Shown: piece by piece, positions 54,457 to 61,934 of the stretch
Position numbering within the stretch: the stretch's first letter is position 1
Layout: each line of letters starts with the position of its first letter
From: an uncultured Aquimarina sp.
GTDB taxonomy: Bacteria; Bacteroidota; Bacteroidia; Flavobacteriales; Flavobacteriaceae
Assembly (NCBI GenBank): GCA_947496355.1
Contig: CANMCO010000001.1
Coordinates: forward strand, 601,475-665,474
DNA length: 64,000 nt
Direction: 5' to 3'
Notes under the pieces: model-generated
Seen by the model: the letters and a program-made list of their open reading frames with translations, nothing else
Told to the model about the DNA's origin: nothing
Databases searched by the model: none
Position numbers and translations under genes: made by a program

Positions 54457-54768
54457 CTAAACAGCTAATAAAAGGTGTAATCTTTTAAATGAATTCCCTC
54501 CACTTACAGATTTTAATTCATTAGAATCCAGATCTTTAATATAAAAACCGAATCTAAAATCTACACTTTCGGCATATACGAAACTCTGTATTGTAAAGTC
54601 ATATTCTATCGGGGCCTTTAATTCTTTCATAATATCAATAACTCTATATATTTGCGCCCTGGAGATCCCTAATCTTGAAGCGAGATCAACCGGACTTCCG
54701 GTAGCTTGCATTCGAATAAGCCGATCAATTCTTTCGATAAGTTCAATGTGTTTGATGATAATATTCAT
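54457..54768 (-). CDS. small HTH protein with a GG-leader-like tail (HTH1)
   Basis: 103 residues. The N-terminal ~50 residues form an HTH11-type winged helix (ELIERIDRLIRMQATGSP, LASRLGISRAQIYRVIDIM), then a small beta region (FTIQSFVYAES, FRFGFYIKD). The tail reads LDSNELKSVSGGNSFKRLHL then LLAV: it fits the double-glycine leader pattern (L-x-x-x-E-L-x-x-V-x-G-G) and would leave a 12-residue peptide. The tail is absent from the paralogues at 55037 and 61386. Last gene of the export operon. Confidence 0.7.
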   Translation of the reverse strand: MNIIIKHIELIERIDRLIRMQATGSPVDLASRLGISRAQIYRVIDIMKELKAPIEYDFTIQSFVYAESVDFRFGFYIKDLDSNELKSVSGGNSFKRLHLLLAV

Positions 54769-54843
54769 GACTGTTCGTTTTTTGATTAATAATATTCGAT
54801 TTGATTAATTTTTAAGTGGATTTGTGATCCGGATATTTTTTGG

Positions 54844-55017
54844 TTACATCCAATCCATTATATCATCATTATCTATATGTATCTCATAATCTGACGAGTA
54901 TGATATTACTTCAGATATTACATGTTGTAATTCTGGATCCAGTGTTTCTTGCAGTAAGAAATCCTTTTTCGGATCACATTTTGTTTCATGACTGTTCGTT
55001 TTTTGTTGATTTTTCAT
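54844..55017 (-). CDS. small acidic protein (57 codons)
   Basis: 57 residues beginning MKNQQKTNSHETKCDPKKDF, with an acidic second half (SSDYEIHIDNDDIMDWM). No family. It fits tightly between the two HTH genes (19 nt after HTH2) in the export operon. An internal out-of-frame ATG at 54989 carries the AACGAACAGTC motif used before other genes here but opens only a 23-codon frame, so which is translated is uncertain. Confidence 0.45.
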   Translation of the reverse strand: MKNQQKTNSHETKCDPKKDFLLQETLDPELQHVISEVISYSSDYEIHIDNDDIMDWM

Positions 55018-55036
55018 AAGATGATTTTTTAATATT

Positions 55037-55351
55037 TTAGACTATTCTTAAGCTTGGATATTTGAAATTGTTATGTATGATAGTACTTGGAGCACTGTTA
55101 TGACTAACTTCAAGCACTTTTTCTTTATAAATACCATAGATTGAATTTATTGACCCTTGGTATACATAACTCTGTAGAGCGATATCAAATAAAATAGTAT
55201 TGTCCTGCTTCATTATAGATATAGCCTGTAGCAAGGATGCTTTTGATATTGCTAGTCTTTTTGCTAACTGTTTTGGTGTTCCTGTTTCTCCTAATCGGAT
55301 TAAATAATCCAAACGCTTCATTAATTCAATTTGTCGTTCTGTTTTTCTCAT
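55037..55351 (-). CDS. small HTH protein (HTH2)
   Basis: 104 residues from ATG 55351 (MRKTERQIELMKRLDYLIRL); a longer start at 55405 abuts the ABC gene stop. Same fold as HTH1 and HTH3: LIRLGETGTPKQLAKRLAIS as the HTH, then a beta region with LQSYVYQGSINSIYGIYKEK. The tail differs (no GG motif). Co-transcribed with the exporter, so probably a local regulator. Confidence 0.72.
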   Translation of the reverse strand: MRKTERQIELMKRLDYLIRLGETGTPKQLAKRLAISKASLLQAISIMKQDNTILFDIALQSYVYQGSINSIYGIYKEKVLEVSHNSAPSTIIHNNFKYPSLRIV

Positions 55352-55405
55352 AACCTGATTTTTTTTGATTAAAAACCCCTTAGATTTTTGGAGCGATGCT
55401 TTCAA

Positions 55406-57589
55406 CTAAGCAACAGCATCTACTTTATGTATAGAATCTAATACTGGCATTTGCTTTTGCCACAATTCATAGTATTTTTCTTGTTGAGCATATAGTACCT
55501 CGTGATTTCCTTCTTCTATCACTTTTCCTTTTTCCAGAACAACAATTTTATCGGCATTAACTACAGTACTTAATCGATGTGCGATAATTATGATTGTTTT
55601 ATCCTGATCACGCAGGCTTTGTACAGCTTTTTGGATATAGTTTTCAGAGGTACTGTCAAGAGAAGATGTAGCTTCATCAAGTACCAAAATCTCTGGATTT
55701 TTATATAATGCTCTGGCAATGGCGATACGTTGCTTTTGCCCTCCAGATAATGTTGCACCGTTTTCTCCTAAATGTGTTGCAAAGCCATTAGGAAGATTTT
55801 CTATAAATTCTAGAATACCTATAGATTTGCATATAGCAATAATATGTTCCATATCAGGAGCAAATTCTCCAACGGCTATATTTTCTACTACATTACCGGC
55901 AAATAGATCTATTTTTTGTGGCACAACGCTTACCAAATCTCTCAAGCTACTATTCTCGATATGCTTAAGATCCTGATCCCCCATAGAGATTTGTCCTTTT
56001 TGAATAGGATAAATGTTTTGTAATAAAGACATTAAGGTCGATTTTCCAGAACCACTTTCTCCAATAATTGCAGTGATTTGCCCTTGAGATATGTTAAGAT
56101 TAAAATCTTTAAATACTTCAACTCTTGAGCCATATCTAAAATCAACATTAGTGAAATTAATATCCCCTATATTTTCCTTTTTCAGTGTTATTTTTTGCTC
56201 ATTTTCTTCTCGTTCCAAATCCATGATTTCAAACAAACGATCTGCGGCAATTAGTGCGTTTTGAATTTGTTTATTGGCACTGATTAAACTAGCTACAGGA
56301 CTTGTAAAGTATCCTATGATAGCATAAAAGGCCATCAGTTCACCAGCGGTAATTTCTTTATCAATTACAAAGAAAGAACCACTCCATAATAAAATTATAG
56401 TGAACAGTTGTGCAATAGTACCCGAACTTGAACTTGAAAACACACTGTTAAGAGCTGATTTGTATCCAGTTTTTAAAAGGCTAATAAAACGGGTTTCTGT
56501 CTTTATGTTTGCAAAATCTTCAAGCCCAAATCGCTTAATCGTTCCAACGGCATTTAATGATTCTACCAATTGGCTTTCGAGATCTGCTGATTTTTCCATA
56601 ATCCCACGTTCGGTGCGCTTGTTTAATTTATTGGTAACCGCATATATGATTGCATAAATAGGTATTATAGCTAGCATGATTAATGCTAACTTCCAGTAAT
56701 AAGTAAACATTAATCCAAACGAGAAAACAAGTATCAGTACATTAACGGTAAGGTTTAGCGCCACCCCATTAATAAAAGCTCTAATTTTTACTGCATCGTT
56801 AATTCTAGAGATGATCTCTCCCACTCTCATGGTATCAAAGAATTGTTGAGGTAGTTTTAAAAGGTGTTTGTAATACCCCAGAATTAAACGAGAATCAATT
56901 TGTTGCCCCGTTTTAATTAGAAAAACATCTTTATAAGCCCCTACAATTAATTTTAGTAGTAATAACGCAATCATTACTACTCCCAACAAGTTTAGCAGCT
57001 TAGTGCTGGTTCCCATGAGCACATGATCGGTAAGTTTTTGAATATATATTGAAGTAGAAAAACCTAAAAGTGTATAGATTAAGGCGCCTACAAAGGCTTG
57101 TATTAATACTCCTTTATGGGGTTTTAGTAAAAACCAAAAACGTTTAAATACAGATACTTTTTCGTTACCGGTAGTAAAATCTTCTTTTGGTAATAAAAGA
57201 ACTAATACACCTGTCCACTCTTTGGTGAATTCTTCATGTGTTTTTTTATGAAATCTACCATCGCCTGGATCCATTATTTTAATGTACTCTTTGGTAACCT
57301 CATAAATAACTACGTAGTGCTGTAATTTTTCTTTTACAATAACATGAGCAATGGCAGGTTTAGGGATTTTAAATAGACTTTCTAAGTCACCACGAACTCC
57401 TTTAGCTTCAAACCCAAGTTTATCTGCCGCTTCGATTAATCCCAATACATTGGTTCCCTTTTTATCGGTACTTGCAAATTGACGAATTCGTGCAATTGGT
57501 AATTGTAATTTATAGTGTGCCGAGATTGATGCCAGACAAGCTGCACCGCAATCGGTAATATCGTGTTGCTTTATTTTTATATTAGCCAT
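55406..57589 (-). CDS. peptidase-containing ABC exporter (C39 PCAT/bacteriocin type)
   Basis: 727 residues. C39 peptidase domain (about 1-135) with catalytic Cys14 (DITDCGAACLA), His91 (LQHYVVI) and Asp107 (IMDPGDG); six-helix membrane domain (about 160-440); ATPase (about 480-715) with Walker A GESGSGKST, signature LSGGQKQR, Walker B ILVLDEATSSLD and H-loop IIAHRLST. It cleaves leaders after GG and exports the core. It is the only C39 exporter in the window, so it is the likely common exit for the GG peptides. Confidence 0.95.
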   Translation of the reverse strand: MANIKIKQHDITDCGAACLASISAHYKLQLPIARIRQFASTDKKGTNVLGLIEAADKLGFEAKGVRGDLESLFKIPKPAIAHVIVKEKLQHYVVIYEVTKEYIKIMDPGDGRFHKKTHEEFTKEWTGVLVLLLPKEDFTTGNEKVSVFKRFWFLLKPHKGVLIQAFVGALIYTLLGFSTSIYIQKLTDHVLMGTSTKLLNLLGVVMIALLLLKLIVGAYKDVFLIKTGQQIDSRLILGYYKHLLKLPQQFFDTMRVGEIISRINDAVKIRAFINGVALNLTVNVLILVFSFGLMFTYYWKLALIMLAIIPIYAIIYAVTNKLNKRTERGIMEKSADLESQLVESLNAVGTIKRFGLEDFANIKTETRFISLLKTGYKSALNSVFSSSSSGTIAQLFTIILLWSGSFFVIDKEITAGELMAFYAIIGYFTSPVASLISANKQIQNALIAADRLFEIMDLEREENEQKITLKKENIGDINFTNVDFRYGSRVEVFKDFNLNISQGQITAIIGESGSGKSTLMSLLQNIYPIQKGQISMGDQDLKHIENSSLRDLVSVVPQKIDLFAGNVVENIAVGEFAPDMEHIIAICKSIGILEFIENLPNGFATHLGENGATLSGGQKQRIAIARALYKNPEILVLDEATSSLDSTSENYIQKAVQSLRDQDKTIIIIAHRLSTVVNADKIVVLEKGKVIEEGNHEVLYAQQEKYYELWQKQMPVLDSIHKVDAVA

Positions 57590-57600
57590 GATGTATATTT

Positions 57601-58770
57601 TTAGTTTTGAACTTTTGCGATTGTAGGACTAGATGGGTTTAACCAATCATCAACTTTATCATACAGTAGATCAAATAATGTGCGTTCTGTGAGTTGAAAC
57701 CTTGCGCTTAGTGTCATTCCTTTGGTTAAACTACCTTCAAATCCGTTTTTGAGCTCAAGGTGTCCTTGGTCAATAGCACAACGTACCTTAAAAACGGGTT
57801 GATTATTAATAACATCAACGTCTTTACTGATTTCGATAACTTTTCCCGTAGCTAGACCCCATTGGTTGTAATTAAATGCATCAACCTGAAAATTTACCGA
57901 TTTTTCTTTGCTTACTAATCCAATATCAGAAGGTGATAAATAACACTCAACGATAAGACCCGTGTCTGGTGATATTTCGGCAATATTTACTCCTCCGGCA
58001 AGTAAACTACCGGGCTCTAGACCAACAACATTTTTTAGGATACCATCTATTGGTGCAGTAATTACTAGTTCCTTTTGATTTTGCTCTAATTGAGATAAAC
58101 CTCCTTCTAAATCTCTTATAGAATTGCGATAATCTGTTACCGTAGCTTGCCAATTATTTTTCTGTTGCCTGCGATATTGTTTTAAGTTACTAGATGCCAA
58201 TTGATGCTCAAAATGACTATTCTCGTATTCTACTTTGGCGATTACTCCTTTTTTATATAATTTTTGGTTACGCTCGTAATCCATTTTTGTTTTTTCAAAA
58301 CGAGTTTGTAACTCACGCAGTTTTTGTGTGAAATACAAATATTCCTTTTGGTAACGAGATGATTGAATCCTATCAAATTTTGGATGTGCAGTATTTATCA
58401 AATACTCACAGTCTGCAATGAATTGCTTGGTTTCTTCTAATTGTGTAGTAGACCGTTCAATTTTTTCATTTACAATTGATCCGTTGGTCATTAACAGGGT
58501 GTCTCCTTTTTTAACTTTTTTATTGTCAGACATGTTAGCAAAAACCACTTTACCTGGTTGTAGCGGAGTTATTGCAATTCGTTCTTTACTTGGTTTTAGC
58601 ATTCCTCGTGCGGTGGTATAAATATCAACCTCGATAAAAGGCAGAAGAGCTAAGGCAATCACAATAGCAAGAAGTAATATGGTGTAGATCTTTTTACTTT
58701 GGGCACTATGCTCAAACTGATGCGCTTCTGTAGTGTGTTCTATAATCTCTTTTGGAAATAACTGCTTCAT
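57601..58770 (-). CDS. HlyD-family periplasmic adaptor subunit
   Basis: 389 residues. One N-terminal membrane helix (about 28-48), lipoyl-like half (TTARGMLKPSKERIAITPLQPGKV), a long coiled coil (about 85-215), then the second lipoyl half and beta-barrel (ELVITAPIDGILKNVVGLEPGSLL, VIEISKDVDVINNQPVFKVRC). It bridges the C39 exporter to an outer-membrane TolC-type channel, which is not encoded here. First gene of the export operon, 11 nt before the ABC gene. Confidence 0.93.
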   Translation of the reverse strand: MKQLFPKEIIEHTTEAHQFEHSAQSKKIYTILLLAIVIALALLPFIEVDIYTTARGMLKPSKERIAITPLQPGKVVFANMSDNKKVKKGDTLLMTNGSIVNEKIERSTTQLEETKQFIADCEYLINTAHPKFDRIQSSRYQKEYLYFTQKLRELQTRFEKTKMDYERNQKLYKKGVIAKVEYENSHFEHQLASSNLKQYRRQQKNNWQATVTDYRNSIRDLEGGLSQLEQNQKELVITAPIDGILKNVVGLEPGSLLAGGVNIAEISPDTGLIVECYLSPSDIGLVSKEKSVNFQVDAFNYNQWGLATGKVIEISKDVDVINNQPVFKVRCAIDQGHLELKNGFEGSLTKGMTLSARFQLTERTLFDLLYDKVDDWLNPSSPTIAKVQN

Positions 58771-59253
58771 GATATAAGGTTTTAAAAATTAAGAATGAAC
58801 TGATACATCGTGATCAAATGATTCATTAGAAATTCTGTTAGCGTTAGGATAAAATTTGTGAGTACAGATATCATAATTTGAGTTTAAAAATTAAATGAAT
58901 GTATGAGTGCTGTTGCGTTTTTGATTTGATCAAATATACAGGCAGTACATGCCTAAAAACAATCGAAGTACCTCGAGATTCATGAATCTGAGCTCGATAT
59001 TCCCGGAATATAGACTGAATGATAAAAAATATAAATACTTGTAAATCAAATAATTAAAACACGTATTTCTTGAAAATGGATTTATCTTAGAAAATGGTAT
59101 ATTTATATCCTGTTTACGGCTATACGATACCCCGCTTTTGGAAATAAGAGATTCATATACTTTTCTAGGAACACAGATGCAACATCTTGATGCATTGGCT
59201 AGTTATATGGTATTGTTAAGGGACCAGAAATTGAACGTAAACTAAGGGGCATT
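58771..59253. other. divergent regulatory region, export operon / regulator 3
   Basis: 483 bases without genes, holding the minus-strand export promoter with palindrome (58931-58989) and a plus-strand -7-like box TATATTTA at 59098-59105. The regulator 3 leader would be about 150 nt, long for this genome. Confidence 0.65.
58931..58989 (-). promoter_or_regulatory. export operon promoter with upstream palindrome (P2)
   Basis: Minus strand: palindrome AGATTCATGAATCT (58976-58989), TACTT (58966-58970), TTG (58960-58962) in TTGTTTTTAGG, 21-nt spacer, TATATTTG (58931-58938). Same architecture as P1 and P3. Confidence 0.75.
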
Positions 59254-60975
59254 ATGAAAGGAAAAATACACTACGTCTTAATTTTATTGCTACTGAGTAC
59301 GATTGGTGTATATGCCCAAGGTACAGAAGGATTTAAACCCCCTGATTCACTACAAGGAAAAAGTTTTGAAGATTTGTATGGTAGGTATGCTAAAGTCATG
59401 CATGATACCACTAAATCTCTCATTTATTTGCATAGTTATTTAGAGAAGGGGAGGCAAGAAGATGAAAAAATTAACATGGCTCGGGGGTATGGTTTGTTAT
59501 CTCACTATCAAGTAGAAGACAATATAAAACTTCAATATTTGGATAGTTCGATAACGGTAAGCAAGAATTTAAAAAACCCTTATTTTCCAGCGCTGTCATA
59601 TTCTTTTAAAGGGGGATATTACTATCAGAGATTGAACTTTAAAGAGGCATTACATAATTTTTTTCTTTCACTAGAAGCTGCAAAAAATAATAATAGTAAC
59701 TTCTACGTATATGCAGCTAAACGCAATATAGCATTGATAAAGATAGAGTTAGGAAAGTATGATGAAGCACTAAATGGTTTTAGGGAATGTTTAGAATATA
59801 ATTATGATGATAAAATAGGGATAAAAGATACTATACATTATTTGTTTATTACATCAGATATTTCTGAAGCGTATTCTAAGAAAAATATGATAGATTCTTC
59901 TTCTTACTATGCTAAAGAAGGAATAAAAATCTCAAAAATGATGAGCTCTGATCCTTATAATTTTTATTATCGCTTTGTTTTTAATGAAGGAGTGAATCAC
60001 TTTTATAATAAAAAGTATAATGCCGCTCTAGATAGTATTAACAAGGCATTACCTTTTGTTTCTACTCAAATTGACAAAAACTATGTATTAAATTCATTCC
60101 TTTATCTTGGAAAGATACATGATAAAATGAAGGAGGAAGACAAAGCAAAGTTTTACTATCATAAAATAGACTCGGTTTATCAATCCTCTGGTAATGTAAG
60201 TTCGCAAGTTCGAGAAGCCTATAATGCACTAGTACAGTATTATAAAAATAAAAAAGACACTAAAAATCAACTACTATATATTGAAAAATTACTACAATTT
60301 GATAGTATTTTACAAAATGATTATAAAGAGCTAAATGATATTTTGGTGAAACAATATGATACTCCAGAATTACTGGCAGAAAAAGAACTACTTGTTCAAG
60401 CAGCGACCTCTAAAAATTCTACATACTCTATTTATATTATTATACTTATTGTCTCGGTATTACTTTTTATAGGCCTTTTTGCTTATCAATACTATCGTAG
60501 AAGTTTGTATCAAAAGCGATTTGAGATATTGACTCAAAAAGATGTACCGCAAGAAATAAAAGAGAAACAACATAAAGAAAAGGAAATTACTGCTGCAGAG
60601 GATATTGGGATATCACCTGCTATTGTAGAAGAGGTGTTGTCTAAACTACAGGATTTTGAGGATAAAAAAGAATTTGCTTCAGCAAAGATAACCCTTACGC
60701 AATTATCATCGGCCTTGGGTACGAATAACAAATACTTGTCTAAAATCATTAATATATATAAAGAAAAATCCTTTAGTCAATATATTAATGATCTACGCAT
60801 TGATTATATCGTAGAACGATTACAAGAAGATAAAAAGCTTAGAAATTATACCATAAAAGCCATTGCTCGTGAGACGGGATTTAATACTGCAGAAGTGTTT
60901 TCTAAAGCGTTTTATGGTAAACATGGTATCTATCCCTCCTATTTTATAAAAAAGCTAGAAAAACTAGAAAATTAG
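59254..60975 (+). CDS. membrane-anchored TPR sensor with AraC-type HTH (regulator 3)
   Basis: 573 residues. Signal peptide ending VYAQG (1-22), TPR sensor (about 30-385), transmembrane helix (about 391-413), AraC HTH (about 475-570: TLTQLSSALGTNNKYLSKIINIYKEKSFSQYINDL, AIARETGFNTAEVFSKAFYG). The sensor is more like regulator 4 than regulators 1 and 2. Divergent from the export operon and followed 127 nt later by a GG peptide. Confidence 0.87.
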   Translation: MKGKIHYVLILLLLSTIGVYAQGTEGFKPPDSLQGKSFEDLYGRYAKVMHDTTKSLIYLHSYLEKGRQEDEKINMARGYGLLSHYQVEDNIKLQYLDSSITVSKNLKNPYFPALSYSFKGGYYYQRLNFKEALHNFFLSLEAAKNNNSNFYVYAAKRNIALIKIELGKYDEALNGFRECLEYNYDDKIGIKDTIHYLFITSDISEAYSKKNMIDSSSYYAKEGIKISKMMSSDPYNFYYRFVFNEGVNHFYNKKYNAALDSINKALPFVSTQIDKNYVLNSFLYLGKIHDKMKEEDKAKFYYHKIDSVYQSSGNVSSQVREAYNALVQYYKNKKDTKNQLLYIEKLLQFDSILQNDYKELNDILVKQYDTPELLAEKELLVQAATSKNSTYSIYIIILIVSVLLFIGLFAYQYYRRSLYQKRFEILTQKDVPQEIKEKQHKEKEITAAEDIGISPAIVEEVLSKLQDFEDKKEFASAKITLTQLSSALGTNNKYLSKIINIYKEKSFSQYINDLRIDYIVERLQEDKKLRNYTIKAIARETGFNTAEVFSKAFYGKHGIYPSYFIKKLEKLEN

Positions 60976-61102
60976 TAAGAATCTGTTTTTCAGATAACTA
61001 AAGGTCGATATTCTTGAATATGAGGTAGTAGTATATGTTTTTTTATGGTAATTCTCATTCTAATTAGTACTTTCGTCTACGAACTCACAAAAATAAATTA
61101 TC

Positions 61103-61297
61103 ATGAAAAAAGGAAATGCAAAAAAATTAGGCTTAAACAAAATTCAAGTTACCAGATTAACGGATTTACATAGTATTAAAGGAGGATTAGGATTAGATGA
61201 TGAATATACTGTTTTATCGATGTGTCCTAATGGAGGGAACGATAAACCAAAAGATAAGGACAAACCAAAAGTAGATTTCATCAATGCTGCTTACTAG
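61103..61297 (+). CDS. GG-leader peptide, KLxLxK leader family (3)
   Basis: 64 residues. Leader MKKGNAKKLGLNKIQVTRLT then DLHSIKGG, same leader family as the genes at 49562 and 49959. Core ~36 residues, GLGLDDEYTVLSMCPNGGND then a Lys/Asp/Pro run (KPKDKDKPK) and DFINAAY; one Cys. It follows a TPR-AraC gene, as the other members of this leader family do, and has a strong terminator. Confidence 0.75.
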   Translation: MKKGNAKKLGLNKIQVTRLTDLHSIKGGLGLDDEYTVLSMCPNGGNDKPKDKDKPKVDFINAAY

Positions 61298-61321
61298 TGT
61301 ATAAATCTAATTTTTGAGTAA

Positions 61322-61362
61322 AAACAACAAGCCCAGCTAAATCTAGCTGGGCTTGTTGTTTT
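61322..61362 (+). terminator. terminator after the GG peptide
   Basis: Stem AACAACAAGCCCAGCTA / TAGCTGGGCTTGTTGTT (17 bp) with loop AATC and T7. Confidence 0.95.
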
Positions 61363-61385
61363 TTTGTACCCTAAAACACCAATGG

Positions 61386-61658
61386 CTATCCTACAAAAGG
61401 GTTTAATCTACCTGTATGTACCTCTTTTTCATAAAACCCAAACTGAAACCCTACCGCTTCTTCATAGACAAAGCTTTGTAAAGACACATCATAGATTACA
61501 GGAGCGTTTAGCTCACGCATGGTGTTGATGATACGATATAATTTTGTTTTCGAAATATCTAATCTATTTGCCAGCTCCGTTGGGCTCCCCGTCGCCTGCA
61601 AACGAATTAGTCGATCAACTCGTTCTATAAGTTCAATTTGTTTAATAATTACGTTCAT
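61386..61658 (-). CDS. small HTH protein (HTH3)
   Basis: 90 residues, closely similar to HTH1 through its first ~75 residues (IELIERVDRLIRLQATGSP, LANRLDISKTKLYRIINTM, FQFGFYEKE) but ending HTGRLNPFVG without the GG tail. Divergent from regulator 4. Its promoter region matches those of the SDP and export operons. Confidence 0.72.
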   Translation of the reverse strand: MNVIIKQIELIERVDRLIRLQATGSPTELANRLDISKTKLYRIINTMRELNAPVIYDVSLQSFVYEEAVGFQFGFYEKEVHTGRLNPFVG

Positions 61659-61756
61659 GATAATTCCCTTTCAAGTATTTGGTTTCCTTTTTTTGGCGGT
61701 ACATATATAAACACGTATTGTATTTGTATAGGGGGTATGTAACACTATTACGAGAT

Positions 61757-61818
61757 CAAATGTAGGGTAATACATGACCTAAAAACAAGCAAAGTATGTC
61801 TGATTTTATAAAATCAGA
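61757..61818 (-). promoter_or_regulatory. HTH3 promoter with upstream palindrome (P3)
   Basis: Minus strand: perfect 20-bp palindrome TCTGATTTTATAAAATCAGA (61799-61818), TACTT (61792-61796), TTG (61786-61788) in TTGTTTTTAGG, 21-nt spacer, TACATTTG (61757-61764). Confidence 0.75.
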
Positions 61819-61934
61819 CAAATCTTGATTCAGTTAAACAATTGATTATCAGTATTTTAAACAATATTTGATAAAAAACTAACCTAAGACTAGAATATGA
61901 TATATTTTAGTCCAAACAACGGGTTTTACGTGCT

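Noticed and set aside
49562..61297. True lanthipeptides from the KLSLEKL-leader peptides
   Set aside because: Leaders resemble class I lanthipeptide-type leaders, but no LanB/LanC/LanM or other modification enzyme is in the window and one core has no Ser/Thr-Cys pattern; left as unassigned GG peptides.
61103..61297. A TGAGA palindrome promoter for this peptide
   Set aside because: Only one half-site (TTCTCA at 61052-61057) is present and no -7 box lies at the conserved spacing.
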